A stretch of DNA of 64,000 nucleotides, taken from assembly GCF_001902295.1 (NCBI RefSeq), contig NZ_CP018335.1, positions 3,100,001 to 3,164,000 on the forward strand. Direction: 5' to 3'. Below, one piece after another: positions 33,458 to 43,436 of this stretch (position 1 is the stretch's first letter; each line of letters starts with the position of its first letter). The notes beneath the pieces are model-generated. The model saw only the letters and a program-made list of their open reading frames with translations, did no database searches and had not been told where the DNA came from. Both the position numbers and the translations under genes were made by a program. This stretch comes from Clostridium kluyveri. GTDB lineage: Bacteria > Bacillota > Clostridia > Clostridiales > Clostridiaceae.

Positions 33458-34819
33458 TTATTTCTCAACCCTTGACATCAATACTACCGTTTCAACGTGA
33501 GGCGTATGCGGAAACATATCCATAAGCTTTACTTTATCTACCTTGTAACCTCCCTCTATCAAAACCTTTAAATCTTCAACTAAGGTTTTAGGGTTACAGG
33601 ATACATAGATTATTTCATTTACATTAAAATCAACAATTTGTCTCAATGCTTTAGGATGGATTCCAGGTCTTGGTGGATCCAGTATTATTAAATCCGGTTT
33701 ATCCCTCAGCGTTTTTACTACCTTTGCCACATCTCCAGCTATAAATTTGCAGTTTTCTATTTTGTTTAAACAGGCATTTTCATTTGCAGATTTCACTGCT
33801 TCCTCTACAAGTTCCACTCCTATTACTTTTCTTGCACTAGAGGCCACTATCTGTGATATAGTTCCGGTGCCGCAGTATAAATCGAAAACTGTCTTTGAGG
33901 ATACATCCCCTAAAAACGCTTTAACTATACCATATAACTTTTCTGCTCCCTTGGAATTAGTTTGAAAAAAGGTTTTAGGCGATATTTTAAATTTCAAGCC
34001 TAGAACTTCTTCCATAATATAATCTCTGCCATATAAAACTTCCAGTTTATCTACCTGAACTACATCCGATAGACTGTCATTTATAGTATGGACTATACCT
34101 GATAACTTACCTTTATATTCTAAACCCTTTAGAATTTCAGTGATTTCACCAAAATCAAATTCAATCTGAGAGGTAGTCACAATATTTATCAGAAGTTCTC
34201 CTGTATTTTTTCCCTTTCTAATTACTAGATTTCTTAAATATCCATTGTGACTTCTCACTCTATAATAAGGTAATTTCATTTTTCTAAAATATTTTACAAC
34301 TTTATCTAACACCAATGTGAAATCCTCATCAACTATTTTACATTCATCCACATTTACAATGCTAAATCCTCTTCCCTGCACATGCATTCCAAGTGTAAGC
34401 TCACCGTCTTTTTCCTCATCACCAAAGGAAAACTCCATCTTATTCCTGTATTCAAATTCTTCAGGACTTTTTTCTATTCCTAAAAATTTAAAGTCCTTAA
34501 TATCTGCAGAATGAAACAAATCCAAAACCTGCTGTTCTTTTAGCTCAATTTGTTTATCATAGGGTATAAATTGAGAAACACAGCCACCACAAAGGGAGAA
34601 GTGTGGGCATGATACCTTTTCTGCATATTTTACGTTTTCAATTATTTCTGTTACTTTAGCTTCCAGGTAGTTTTTCTTTTTTCTACTAATCCTAGCTTTT
34701 ATTTTTTGACCCGGAAGAGTGTTCTTTATAAATACAGTTGTTCCATCTTTTTGTGCCACTCCTATATATGGAAATTTAAGCTTTTCTATATAAAATTCAT
34801 ATTCATTACCCTTTCTCAA
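33458..34819 (-). CDS. rlmCD: 23S rRNA (uracil-5-)-methyltransferase
   Basis: The 453-residue protein has an N-terminal TRAM domain (residues 1-57), an iron-sulfur cluster motif CPHFSLCGGC (Cys71, Cys77, Cys80), and a Rossmann methyltransferase half with VFDLYCGTGTIS, ILDPPRPGIHP and the catalytic YVSCNPKT. It methylates U747/U1939-type positions of 23S rRNA. Its start is a TTG after AAGGGGAAG. Its 3' end (HVETVVLMSRVEK) is the attachment target described for the neighbouring element. Confidence 0.95.
   Translation of the reverse strand: MRKGNEYEFYIEKLKFPYIGVAQKDGTTVFIKNTLPGQKIKARISRKKKNYLEAKVTEIIENVKYAEKVSCPHFSLCGGCVSQFIPYDKQIELKEQQVLDLFHSADIKDFKFLGIEKSPEEFEYRNKMEFSFGDEEKDGELTLGMHVQGRGFSIVNVDECKIVDEDFTLVLDKVVKYFRKMKLPYYRVRSHNGYLRNLVIRKGKNTGELLINIVTTSQIEFDFGEITEILKGLEYKGKLSGIVHTINDSLSDVVQVDKLEVLYGRDYIMEEVLGLKFKISPKTFFQTNSKGAEKLYGIVKAFLGDVSSKTVFDLYCGTGTISQIVASSARKVIGVELVEEAVKSANENACLNKIENCKFIAGDVAKVVKTLRDKPDLIILDPPRPGIHPKALRQIVDFNVNEIIYVSCNPKTLVEDLKVLIEGGYKVDKVKLMDMFPHTPHVETVVLMSRVEK
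33469..33484. other. Attachment repeat inside the rlmCD 3' end
   Basis: CCCTTGACATCAATAC is identical to 30262-30277. It encodes part of the rlmCD C-terminus on the minus strand, so integration there keeps the gene intact. Confidence 0.65.
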
Positions 34820-34849
34820 TTCACAATCTTCCCCTTCTCATTTTAATAT

Positions 34850-35578
34850 TTAACTAAATTTTTGTCCTATAGTCTGTTTATATTTAAATTTACCCATCAC
34901 AAAAGGATATAAGATCAATACTATTATAAATATCAGTATATACATGCCTTTCATATCTGACACCTGATATCCTACAAGTCTTAAAATAACATCAAGCAAA
35001 TACAGAATTGCCAAAGAAACAATTGACGTTACAGCCGTATCTATTATAGATGCTTTTAAAGTTTTAGGCAAAAATACTATTTTAAATTTGCTGCGGGAAA
35101 CCTTTTTATCCTCTTTAATTATTTTATCTTTATTTATATTATCTTCATTTTGTTGTACTTTATCTTCTAATTTAATTACATCATTTTTTTGATGATTTTC
35201 TTCTGCCTCATCTTCTGTATTAGAACCATCATTTTCATCTATATGTTCCAAAGCATGTTTTAACTCATCTTTTTCCACATCAACCACATCATGTTCACTT
35301 GCACTTTTTTTCTCTGGCTCCACTTCTTCATCTGAGTCCACATCCTCAAGTTCACTTACCGATTCATCAGCAATCTTTTCTTCTCTATCTTCATCAGCTA
35401 TGTTATCTTCATCTATATTTTCCAGTTCATCTCCCGATTGATTTTTTTCCTGTTGATTTTTAAATTCTTCTAATTTTCTTTTTTCTTCCATGTTTTTATT
35501 CTTAAGTTCCTCTAAGAACTGCTGTTTAGCTTGTTCATCTACTGAGAGCTGTTCTTGATTATCATTTTTTTCTGTCAT
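34850..35578 (-). CDS. Acidic membrane protein with RDD-like C-terminus
   Basis: The product is 242 residues from the ATG after AGGAGGGGCATATTTG. Residues 1-160 are an extremely acidic, low-complexity region (runs of Glu and Asp with Asn, Gln and Lys). Two hydrophobic helices follow (about 172-197 and 205-225), and the end is KYKQTIGQKFS, recalling the RDD membrane family. The acidic part would be cytosolic. The role is unknown. It is cotranscribed with or adjacent to rlmCD. Confidence 0.65.
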   Translation of the reverse strand: MTEKNDNQEQLSVDEQAKQQFLEELKNKNMEEKRKLEEFKNQQEKNQSGDELENIDEDNIADEDREEKIADESVSELEDVDSDEEVEPEKKSASEHDVVDVEKDELKHALEHIDENDGSNTEDEAEENHQKNDVIKLEDKVQQNEDNINKDKIIKEDKKVSRSKFKIVFLPKTLKASIIDTAVTSIVSLAILYLLDVILRLVGYQVSDMKGMYILIFIIVLILYPFVMGKFKYKQTIGQKFS

Positions 35579-35832
35579 CAAATATGCCCCTCCTTGTTCT
35601 TTTAACTTTCCTATAACAAATATATTATGCTACACTACAACATTTATGTAAATAGATATAAAAAATTCTTTCATTTTATTAACATATTATTTTATAATTG
35701 CGTCTTAAAATATTTACCGGAATATATGGTAAATATATATGAAATATCCTTATTATCTTTAACTTGTCATTTATTTTTAGATATCTTATTATAATTATAT
35801 TCAGATAAATTCATAAAATGGGGGTAATTGCT

Positions 35833-37695
35833 ATGAATAAATTTAATTTTTCTCTTTTAGACTTTATAGATATAATTTTTTTTATAGTTATTGTAACAAT
35901 TAAAATTTTAATATATGGAAGCCATATAGAAACCGGATACATATCTTCCGCCAAACTTTTCATTCCAGTTATTGCTTCCGTGCTAATTTTTACTTCCATA
36001 GCCTGTATTTTTAAAAATAAAGGGCGTGCCAGATTTTTATATCTATGTAATGTTATAATAAGTATTTCTATAATTAGTAATTCTATTTATTTTAGATATT
36101 TCAAAGATCTTATATCTATACCTGTGTTGATAAGTGGATTCCAATTAAATGCAGTAAAATCCAGCGTAATTAACTTAATTAATTTTAAGGATTTTTTATA
36201 TCTTTTTGATATTTTATTTATAATTCCTTTTATCAATAAATATGCGGCCAAAGGCAACCAGAAACTTTCCTTAAACTCTAGGTCGTCAATATCTTCAATA
36301 TTACTCATATTAGGACTTTTAATGAATTATAGGAGTTTTTATAATTTATCTAAAGAACAACCTAGACTTTTAAGTACTATGTATAATAAGGTGTATATAT
36401 CGAGAAAATTAGGTATACTGAATTATCACTGTCTGGATATTTGTAACACCATTTATGCAAATATAAATAAACTGGTTCCCGTTTCCAAAGAAAAATTAGA
36501 TGAAATACATAACTTCTTGGTATTAAATAGATCCAGTCATGAAAATTTAAAGGGTATTGCTAAAAATAAAAACCTAATGATGATTCAAGTAGAAGCCCTG
36601 CAGAGCTTTGTTATAAATAGTTCTATTAATGGTCAGGAAATAACTCCAAATTTGAATAGGTGGATAAAAAGGTCTGAATACTTCGATAACTTCTACTATC
36701 AAACAGCCGCTGGCGGAACTTCTGATGCAGAGTTTATGACAAATACCTCATTGTATCCTGCTTCAGCAGGGGCAGCTTATTTTCTTTACTCTGGCAACTA
36801 TTATAATGCAATGCCTAAAAATTTTAAGAATAAAGGCTATTCTACCGCTGCCTTCCATGGATTTAGAGAAAGTTTCTGGAATAGAAATATAATGTATCAA
36901 AAATTTGGTTTTGACACCTTTTATGGTGAAAGCAGCTATAAGCAGGATGACTCCATAGGACTTGGGTTAAGTGATAAATCCTTTCTTACCCAGTCTTTAG
37001 ATAAGCTAAGCAAAATGCAATCTCCCTACTATGCCTTTTTAATAACACTTACAAGTCATTTTCCCTTTGACGATGTAAGCAAGTATGGAGATTTTGATAC
37101 GGGTGACTTTAAGGATACCCTTATAGGTAATTATATAAAGGCTATACATTACACAGATAAACAGCTTGGAATATTTCTTGATGAATTAGATAAAGAAGGC
37201 ATATTGAAAAATTCTGTAGTAATATTGTATGGGGATCACCATGCAATACCCAAAGACAAACAATTGCAGCTTTTTAAATACTTAAATAAAAGTTCTCACT
37301 CTGATGTGGAATGGGAGAAACTCCAAAAAGTTCCTATGTTTATCCACTTTCCTGATGAATCCATAAAAGGTGTAAACTCTGTTTATGCAGGACAAATGGA
37401 CATATATCCTACTGTATGCAATTTATTTGACTTACCTGAGAAAGAAATGCTGGGAAAAGATCTATTCAACGCTGAAAATCAAAGTGTTATATTTAGAAAT
37501 GGATCTTTTATAAATAAAAATTATTACTATTCCTCTCAAGATGATGCATATTATGATATAAATACAGACAGCAAAACCTCAAAAAATGATATACTTAAAA
37601 CAGAAAAAGAAAATGTATTAAATCAATTAGAGTATTCAGATTATATATTGAAGCATAATTTAATTAAAAAATTAGATTCCTATGAAAATAAATAA
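35833..37695 (+). CDS. ltaS: Lipoteichoic-acid-synthase-type sulfatase
   Basis: The product is 620 residues, starting at the ATG after GGGGGTAATTGCT rather than one five codons earlier. Five hydrophobic helices occupy residues 10-190. The extracellular sulfatase-fold domain follows, with MIQVEALQSF (metal Glu), the catalytic Thr in AAGGTSDAEF, and ILYGDHHAIPKD as the metal Asp-His pair. It polymerises glycerol-phosphate from phosphatidylglycerol onto a lipid anchor at the outer membrane face. Related family members only prime LTA, so the exact role is inferred. Confidence 0.9.
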   Translation: MNKFNFSLLDFIDIIFFIVIVTIKILIYGSHIETGYISSAKLFIPVIASVLIFTSIACIFKNKGRARFLYLCNVIISISIISNSIYFRYFKDLISIPVLISGFQLNAVKSSVINLINFKDFLYLFDILFIIPFINKYAAKGNQKLSLNSRSSISSILLILGLLMNYRSFYNLSKEQPRLLSTMYNKVYISRKLGILNYHCLDICNTIYANINKLVPVSKEKLDEIHNFLVLNRSSHENLKGIAKNKNLMMIQVEALQSFVINSSINGQEITPNLNRWIKRSEYFDNFYYQTAAGGTSDAEFMTNTSLYPASAGAAYFLYSGNYYNAMPKNFKNKGYSTAAFHGFRESFWNRNIMYQKFGFDTFYGESSYKQDDSIGLGLSDKSFLTQSLDKLSKMQSPYYAFLITLTSHFPFDDVSKYGDFDTGDFKDTLIGNYIKAIHYTDKQLGIFLDELDKEGILKNSVVILYGDHHAIPKDKQLQLFKYLNKSSHSDVEWEKLQKVPMFIHFPDESIKGVNSVYAGQMDIYPTVCNLFDLPEKEMLGKDLFNAENQSVIFRNGSFINKNYYYSSQDDAYYDINTDSKTSKNDILKTEKENVLNQLEYSDYILKHNLIKKLDSYENK

Positions 37696-37713
37696 TTTAT
37701 ATGGAGGTAAAAT

Positions 37714-38451
37714 ATGTTTGTTGATGCACATAACCATTTAGACTTTTATGAGGACAGTTTGAATTTAAATAAGGCGTTGAACATAATAGACTGTGATAAT
37801 ATTAAAACGCTGGGTTGTTCCATGAATCTGGAAAGTTACCTTTTCACTAAAAATTTAAGTATATCCCACCAAAACGTAATCCCCTGTTTTGGAATTCACC
37901 CCTGGGAAGCTCATGAAAACTACAGAAACCTAGATACCTTTGATGAATATATAAAAGAGTGCAGGGTCATTGGTGAAATAGGTCTTGATTATCACTGGAT
38001 TTTAGAAAGTGACAAATTTCCTTATATGAATAGAGTTTTTGAATACTTTTCAGATAAAGCTAGTAAATATAATAAAATTACCAACATACATACAAAAGGA
38101 GCTGAAAGTGAGGTACTACAGACTATAAAAAAATATAACTTAAGGACACCTATTATTCATTGGTACAGCGGAGATTTGGATACATTAAAAAGACTTTTAG
38201 ATTACGGCTGCTATTTTACAATCAGTATTGATATAGGTCATTCCAGCCTTACCAATGAAATAGTAAAATTACTTCCTTTAGATAGAATTTTCACCGAAAC
38301 TGATGGACCAACAGCTTTAAAAAATAATAAATATATATATCCAAATGAGGTAAAAAATATAATAAAATGGATTTCTTTTATAAAAAACACCCCTTATGAA
38401 GAAATCAAAGCACAAGTTTGGAATAATTTTAACACGCTGTTTGGCAACTAA
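37714..38451 (+). CDS. TatD-family metal-dependent hydrolase
   Basis: The 245-residue protein has the family metal ligands in order: DAHNHLDF (His pair), GEIGLDYHW (Glu), NIHTKG (His), IIHWYSG (His) and FTETDGP (Asp). TatD proteins are 3'-5' exonucleases or related hydrolases. It lies 18 bases after the LTA-synthase-type gene with GGAGGTAAAAT, so both are probably in one transcript. The substrate is not clear from sequence. Confidence 0.9.
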   Translation: MFVDAHNHLDFYEDSLNLNKALNIIDCDNIKTLGCSMNLESYLFTKNLSISHQNVIPCFGIHPWEAHENYRNLDTFDEYIKECRVIGEIGLDYHWILESDKFPYMNRVFEYFSDKASKYNKITNIHTKGAESEVLQTIKKYNLRTPIIHWYSGDLDTLKRLLDYGCYFTISIDIGHSSLTNEIVKLLPLDRIFTETDGPTALKNNKYIYPNEVKNIIKWISFIKNTPYEEIKAQVWNNFNTLFGN

Positions 38452-38464
38452 CCATTATATAATT

Positions 38465-38498
38465 AAATGAGCAAATTTTATTATAATTTTGCTCATTT
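38465..38498. terminator. Bidirectional terminator
   Basis: AAATGAGCAAA (38465-38475) pairs with TTTGCTCATTT (38488-38498) between convergent genes, with A/T-rich flanks on both sides. Confidence 0.75.
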
Positions 38499-38526
38499 AT
38501 ATAGTATGTAGTATATTATTTTAAGC

Positions 38527-38844
38527 TTATTTCTTTTGATTTTTTCTAATTCTGGATTTTTTATACATAAAATCTATAGTAATAGCTAAAAGTAAAAATG
38601 CCGATAATAATATATCCATATTACTTCCAAGTGGTGAATAATAATATGAAACAAATTGAACTATTAATATCACAGCTCCCAATACAATAAGAAAATTCAC
38701 TTTGAAATTTACATACTTTTTATCTACACCTTCTGCATCCAATCTAAATTTTTCTCTAACTGTTTTACTGTATTTCATTCCTAACCCCTGAATAACACCC
38801 ATAAACCCTAAAAGAGTTAATAAATTTGTCATAGCTGACTCCAT
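38527..38844 (-). CDS. Small membrane protein
   Basis: The product is 105 residues starting MESAMTNLLT after GTGGAGGTATTTACT. Three hydrophobic stretches (about 5-22, 48-66 and 76-92) surround a charged loop YSKTVREKFRLDAEGVDKKY. It is an uncharacterised small integral membrane protein. It is convergent with the TatD-type gene. Confidence 0.65.
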   Translation of the reverse strand: MESAMTNLLTLLGFMGVIQGLGMKYSKTVREKFRLDAEGVDKKYVNFKVNFLIVLGAVILIVQFVSYYYSPLGSNMDILLSAFLLLAITIDFMYKKSRIRKNQKK

Positions 38845-39015
38845 AGTAAATACCTCCACATAAATTTTCATTGTCAGTAAAAAACCTCTTTAAAAATTAT
38901 ATCATGGTATCATTAAAATTTCAAAATCAACATTCAGTTACCTTGATTACATAGTGGAATATGATATGATTAGATATATACTAATTTTATCAACAATATA
39001 AGGAAGTGTCACAAA

Positions 39016-39912
39016 ATGAATTTAAACAAAATAAAAGGAAGCACCTATTACATAGATGCACCAACCAACTGTGGAATATTCACCTTTAAAAATAAGAACT
39101 GCTTGATTATAGACACCGGTATAAATAACGGAGATGCTAAAAAAATAGAAACTATACTGATTGAAAATAATCTCCATCCCAAATATATAATAAATACCCA
39201 CAGTCATATGGATCACTGCGGCGGCAATCCATATTTCAAAAAAAATTATCCTGGCTGCCTGGTATATACTTCAAAAGGTGAAAAAATATTTATGGAAAAT
39301 CCAAGTCTCTTTTCCTCCATACTCTCATGCTGCCATCCTTCAAAGGCATTCAACAAAATTAATAAGTCCATAGATGTAGATTTTATTTTAGATTATGGTA
39401 TTAATAAATTAAACGATGAAAAATTTAACATAATTTCACTGCCTGGCCATTCTAAAGACCATATAGCTATAGTTACTCCGGAAAAAGTTTGTTTTCTCGG
39501 AGATTCTATATTCAGCAGTGAAATATTAAATAAATATTCTTTACCTTACTTATATAATATAGAAGATAGCCTGTCCTCTCTAAATACTATAAAAGAATTG
39601 GAAGCAGATTATTTTGTAATAAGCCATTCTGAAAAAATACTAACCAAAGACGAAATAATTAATTTAACCCAGGCTAATATTACAAATATATATAAATACA
39701 AGGATGAAATATTAGCTCTCCTAGACCAACCCTTAACCAGGGAGGATATACTTGAAAATATCACCATATTAAATGAATTATCCCTGGATTTTCATCAATA
39801 CCACTTAAATTTTGCAGGCATATGTGCCTTTATAAACTATTTGTACGATAATAAACTTGTGGATTATTCCATAGAAGATGGTAAACTATATTACTTTAAA
39901 GTATCTCACTAA
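39016..39912 (+). CDS. Metallo-beta-lactamase-fold hydrolase
   Basis: The 298-residue protein has the family metal site THSHMDHCGG (His62, His64, Asp66, His67), later LPGHSKDHIA, LGDSIFS and ISHSE giving the remaining ligands. A C-terminal helical extension (residues 215-298) is present. This is a generic MBL-fold hydrolase; glyoxalase II-like or other thioester and ester substrates are possible. It overlaps the stop of the convergent gene by four bases. Confidence 0.88.
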   Translation: MNLNKIKGSTYYIDAPTNCGIFTFKNKNCLIIDTGINNGDAKKIETILIENNLHPKYIINTHSHMDHCGGNPYFKKNYPGCLVYTSKGEKIFMENPSLFSSILSCCHPSKAFNKINKSIDVDFILDYGINKLNDEKFNIISLPGHSKDHIAIVTPEKVCFLGDSIFSSEILNKYSLPYLYNIEDSLSSLNTIKELEADYFVISHSEKILTKDEIINLTQANITNIYKYKDEILALLDQPLTREDILENITILNELSLDFHQYHLNFAGICAFINYLYDNKLVDYSIEDGKLYYFKVSH

Positions 39913-40961
39913 AATAAACTACTTTTTATCTTATTGCTGCTTTCACTAATTACTCCATAATCATATACGGCTATTAGATTTCCCGAATATTTGGTGACCT
40001 GACCTGTGGTAATCTCTTTTACCTGACTATTGACAGGATCATCTATATATATTTTACCAGCCCTTGTAATATGTATATTATTCTTATCCACATATTCTGA
40101 CAATGCATGGGTCTTCCAGTTGGTACCAGTAGATTGGAGATCTGTTACAAATATTTTATTTACCTTATCATTATCTCCATTACCTATATAAACATTATTT
40201 TCTTTATCCGTGTTTAATAGATAGTGCATTGCATTTTCTCCTGTAGCTATTACTCCACCTTTTCCAGTTCTTATCCTGTTATAAGTTCTGTCCTCATAGA
40301 TTAGCTCATCACCATTTTTTGTATTTACAGCTTTTATATTTCCAAGTTCACAGTTTACAAAATTAACTAGATTCATTTGATTCATAATATTTACTCTGTA
40401 TATTCTGCTTCTTGCTCCTTCTCTCCCTGAACTTACGTAAGTTACATTACTTGCTCCGGAAAAGGCTATATTTTTAACTTCATATTCCTCATCTGGAAGC
40501 AGTATAGATAATGCTTCGCTACTTTCATCCTTTTTTAGAGTATAGGTAGCATCTTTTTTAGGATTATAGGATTCAAATTTTAAATAGCTGGATTCTCCTT
40601 CAATGGATTTTTCCGCTATAAGAATATTATTGGTGTCTAAAAACCAGGTATAATAGGATAATTCATTACCATTGGCTAAAGTTACTTCTTTTTTATCATT
40701 ATTTGATGTATCAATTACAACTAGTGATTCACCATTATAGTAGGATATATACTCTCCACTGTGAGAAATTTTTATATCCTTTGCATCCTCTGGAACTTTC
40801 ACATTAATTTTGTTGGGTTCCTTCTTTGAAGATATATCTACTTTTTTTATGTTGAAGTTTGACTCATCATTAAAATAAAATTTATCCATAAATAAAAGAG
40901 CTGTCACCTCTATAATTATTGGAATTAAAGTCCACATAATTATTCTCTTAAGTTTTTTCAT
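39909..40961 (-). CDS. Membrane-anchored beta-propeller-like protein
   Basis: The 350-residue protein has an N-terminal membrane anchor (residues 7-25, after MKKLKR) and then repeated strand-rich segments (DIKISHSGEYISYYNG, YYTWFLDTNNILIAEK, VKNIAFSGASNVTYVSS), as in six-bladed propellers. It would sit outside the cell. No catalytic Ser-Asp-His set is evident. It lies 15 bases after the glycosidase gene, so the pair is probably co-expressed. Confidence 0.7.
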   Translation of the reverse strand: MKKLKRIIMWTLIPIIIEVTALLFMDKFYFNDESNFNIKKVDISSKKEPNKINVKVPEDAKDIKISHSGEYISYYNGESLVVIDTSNNDKKEVTLANGNELSYYTWFLDTNNILIAEKSIEGESSYLKFESYNPKKDATYTLKKDESSEALSILLPDEEYEVKNIAFSGASNVTYVSSGREGARSRIYRVNIMNQMNLVNFVNCELGNIKAVNTKNGDELIYEDRTYNRIRTGKGGVIATGENAMHYLLNTDKENNVYIGNGDNDKVNKIFVTDLQSTGTNWKTHALSEYVDKNNIHITRAGKIYIDDPVNSQVKEITTGQVTKYSGNLIAVYDYGVISESSNKIKSSLF

Positions 40962-40976
40962 CTATCACACTCTCCT

Positions 40977-41993
40977 CTAAGGCTTCACATATAATACTGT
41001 AGACACGGTTCTCTCTCCATTCCAATCGCAAGGATCGTTTATTACTTCCCCATTAAAATACATAGTAGTAGAGGAACCTCCATCCAAATTGCTGGCATTA
41101 ACTACCCCCTGCTGCAAGAGTATGTTTTGTATTTCTTTTAAGGAGGCACCTGTTTTCAATCCCTTTCTTCCATCTACAACTAGCATTACTATAGTCCCAT
41201 CTGATTTCTGTCCTATAGCTGTTCTGGGATTTAAGCCCTCATTTTCTACAGATACAGTCTTTCCATTTATTATTAGAGAATTCCTGAAAGAAATTGCCTC
41301 CTGTACATTTTTGTCTAAAAGTTCCTGCAGGGTATGATCCCCAACTATAAGTCTGCCATCTGAAGTAAAAGCTGTAACATTTATTTTCTCTGAATAGTTA
41401 ACATCACTATATATTAGCTTTCCCCCAGATATCACAATTCCCTCAGGATAAGCTCCCGTTCCCACCCACAGCTTGCCGCTGGTGGTTTTATCTGTAAATC
41501 CTCCTCCATTTATAGCAGCTACAGCCCCATTACGTTCTGCTATTTCACTGGTTCTCTCCCCTACTTCTTTTAACTTGCTGGTATATCCCACCTTTATTCT
41601 CTTTGGATCATTTATTTCAAGAATATAACCATCAAATTTCCTATTACTTATATCATACCTTTTAATATCATTATCACCCTCATGACTTATATTTACACCA
41701 TTGGGATTTTCTTTTTCCGCACTGGTAGTTTCTCCGCTTTTTCCCTGATTGAGTATTTTAGTTATCTCATCATCAGACAAAAAAATGGTAGCTATATACT
41801 GATGGCTGAAAGTTGCCATAGCCGTGCCTACTACCTGGCTTTTTACATTCTTAAAAGGTCCATAAAATACCAATATAGGACCTGCAATAATAAATACTAT
41901 TAATTCATATATTAGAAATAAAACAAGTGATTTTAAAACACTCTTTTTCTTTTTCCTTTTTTTCTTTCTACGCCTATTTTCTGAGTTACCCAT
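40977..41993 (-). CDS. Phosphodiester-glycosidase-family (NAGPA-like) exported protein
   Basis: The 338-residue protein has a basic N-terminus (RRRKKKRKKKK), one membrane helix (about 22-45) and a C-terminal NAGPA/phosphodiester glycosidase domain: AAINGGGF, GVGTGAYPEG-like YPEGIVISGG, NPRTAIGQKSDGTIVMLVVDGR and LDGGSSTTMYFNG. These residues are the family core. It probably acts on cell-surface polymers. It leads the two-gene unit with the propeller-like protein. Confidence 0.88.
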   Translation of the reverse strand: MGNSENRRRKKKRKKKKSVLKSLVLFLIYELIVFIIAGPILVFYGPFKNVKSQVVGTAMATFSHQYIATIFLSDDEITKILNQGKSGETTSAEKENPNGVNISHEGDNDIKRYDISNRKFDGYILEINDPKRIKVGYTSKLKEVGERTSEIAERNGAVAAINGGGFTDKTTSGKLWVGTGAYPEGIVISGGKLIYSDVNYSEKINVTAFTSDGRLIVGDHTLQELLDKNVQEAISFRNSLIINGKTVSVENEGLNPRTAIGQKSDGTIVMLVVDGRKGLKTGASLKEIQNILLQQGVVNASNLDGGSSTTMYFNGEVINDPCDWNGERTVSTVLYVKP

Positions 41994-42133
41994 AAAATTA
42001 TACCTCCATACAATATAGGTACTATTTTACTATTATTTTAAAATTATTTCCACTGGAAAAGATACGGGTACTAAATTTGTAACATAATATTTATAAAATT
42101 TCCATTGATAATTTATAAATCTAAATAGAAAAG

Positions 42134-42164
42134 CTGACCCCCCTTACAAAAACAAGGTGGTCAG
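42134..42164 (-). terminator. Terminator of the pur operon
   Basis: CTGACCACCTT and AAGGGGGGTCAG on the minus strand form a strong stem (complement of 42154-42164 and 42134-42145), followed by CTTTTCT. It lies just past the purD stop. Confidence 0.85.
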
Positions 42165-42177
42165 TTTTTAATTTAAA

Positions 42178-43419
42178 TTATCGTCCTATATCAGTTCTAA
42201 AATACATTCCTTGAAAACTTACTTCCTTCAAATTATTATACGCTGATTCAATCGCCTTATTTAAATCATCTCCAAGTCCGTAGACAGATAAAACTCTTCC
42301 TCCAGATGTTATAAACTCTCCATTTTTTATTTTAACTCCTGCTGCAAAAATATTATTTGAGTTTTCCATACCTTCTATGGTAAAACCAGTACTATATTTC
42401 CCCGGATAGCCTTTAGAGGCGGCTACTACCGAGCAGCAGGCACCCTTTTCCCACTGTAAATCAAATTTGTCAAGTTTTCTTTTTAGGGAAGCTTCTATAA
42501 GCTCTACCAAATCACTTTTCATTAGAGGAAGTACTGCCTGGGTTTCAGGATCACCCATTCTTACGTTGTATTCCAGAAGATAAATACCTTTTTTAGTTAT
42601 CATAATTCCAAAGAAAATTATTCCTATATAATCCAAGTTTTCCTGCTGTATTCCCTTTAATGTGGGATTCATTATATTTTTCTCAAAATCCTTTAATACT
42701 TCCTTACTACAATAAGGGTTTGGAGATATAGCCCCCATACCTCCAGTATTTGGTCCCTTGCCCCCATCATAAATCTGTTTATGATCCTTTGCAGACATAA
42801 ATGGAATAATACTCTTTCCATCTGTTATTGTAAGTATGGAAGCTTCCACTCCCTCCAAAAACTCTTCAATAACTACATTTTTTCCTGCCCCATTGAATAT
42901 GTCTTTAACCATAAAATCCTCTATTGTAAACTGGGCTTCTTTATAATTTTTACATATGGATACACCTTTTCCTGCTGCCAATCCATCTGCCTTTATAACT
43001 ACTGGATATTCACATTCTTTAATGTATTTCAAAGCCTCATCTTTATCATTGAATACACCATACTCTGCAGTTTTAATCCCATACTTCTTCATGAAATCCT
43101 TAGAATAAATTTTACTTCCTTCAAGCATTGCAGCCTTTGACGTAGGTCCAAATATATTCAATCCCTTACTTCTAAATTTATCTACCATACCTTCTATAAG
43201 CGGGTTTTCAGGTCCTACTACAGTTAAATCTATTTCTGACTCAAGTGCAAAGTTTACAAGCTCTTCTATGTCTGTTATATCTATATTAGTACATTTATCT
43301 TCCGCATGGGTTCCACCATTTCCAGGAGCACAAAATATTTTATCTACTTTGGGATTCTGTGCTATTTTCCAGCAAATAGCATGTTCCCTTCCTCCTGAAC
43401 CAATTACGAGTACTTTCAC
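42178..43419 (-). CDS. purD: Phosphoribosylamine-glycine ligase
   Basis: The product is 413 residues from a GTG start after AAGGGGTGTATATA, giving MKVLVIGSGGREHA. ATP-grasp features follow: GKGVSICKNYKEA, EEFLEGVEASILTI, GGMGAISPNPY and EYNVRMGDPETQAVLP. It makes glycinamide ribonucleotide. It is the last gene of the purine operon, though it acts second in the pathway. Confidence 0.95.
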   Translation of the reverse strand: MKVLVIGSGGREHAICWKIAQNPKVDKIFCAPGNGGTHAEDKCTNIDITDIEELVNFALESEIDLTVVGPENPLIEGMVDKFRSKGLNIFGPTSKAAMLEGSKIYSKDFMKKYGIKTAEYGVFNDKDEALKYIKECEYPVVIKADGLAAGKGVSICKNYKEAQFTIEDFMVKDIFNGAGKNVVIEEFLEGVEASILTITDGKSIIPFMSAKDHKQIYDGGKGPNTGGMGAISPNPYCSKEVLKDFEKNIMNPTLKGIQQENLDYIGIIFFGIMITKKGIYLLEYNVRMGDPETQAVLPLMKSDLVELIEASLKRKLDKFDLQWEKGACCSVVAASKGYPGKYSTGFTIEGMENSNNIFAAGVKIKNGEFITSGGRVLSVYGLGDDLNKAIESAYNNLKEVSFQGMYFRTDIGR

Positions 43420-43436
43420 TATATACACCCCTTTTC

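Larger units (their letters stand above)
30262..33484. mobile_element. Small integrated element at the rlmCD 3' end
   Basis: The 16-base repeat CCCTTGACATCAATAC at 30262-30277 and 33469-33484 bounds a 3.2-kb segment. It carries a serine recombinase and three other genes. The flanking rlmCD sequences and terminators are similar on both sides. It may be a complete small element, the right end of the prophage, or the remains of a larger one. Confidence 0.6.
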
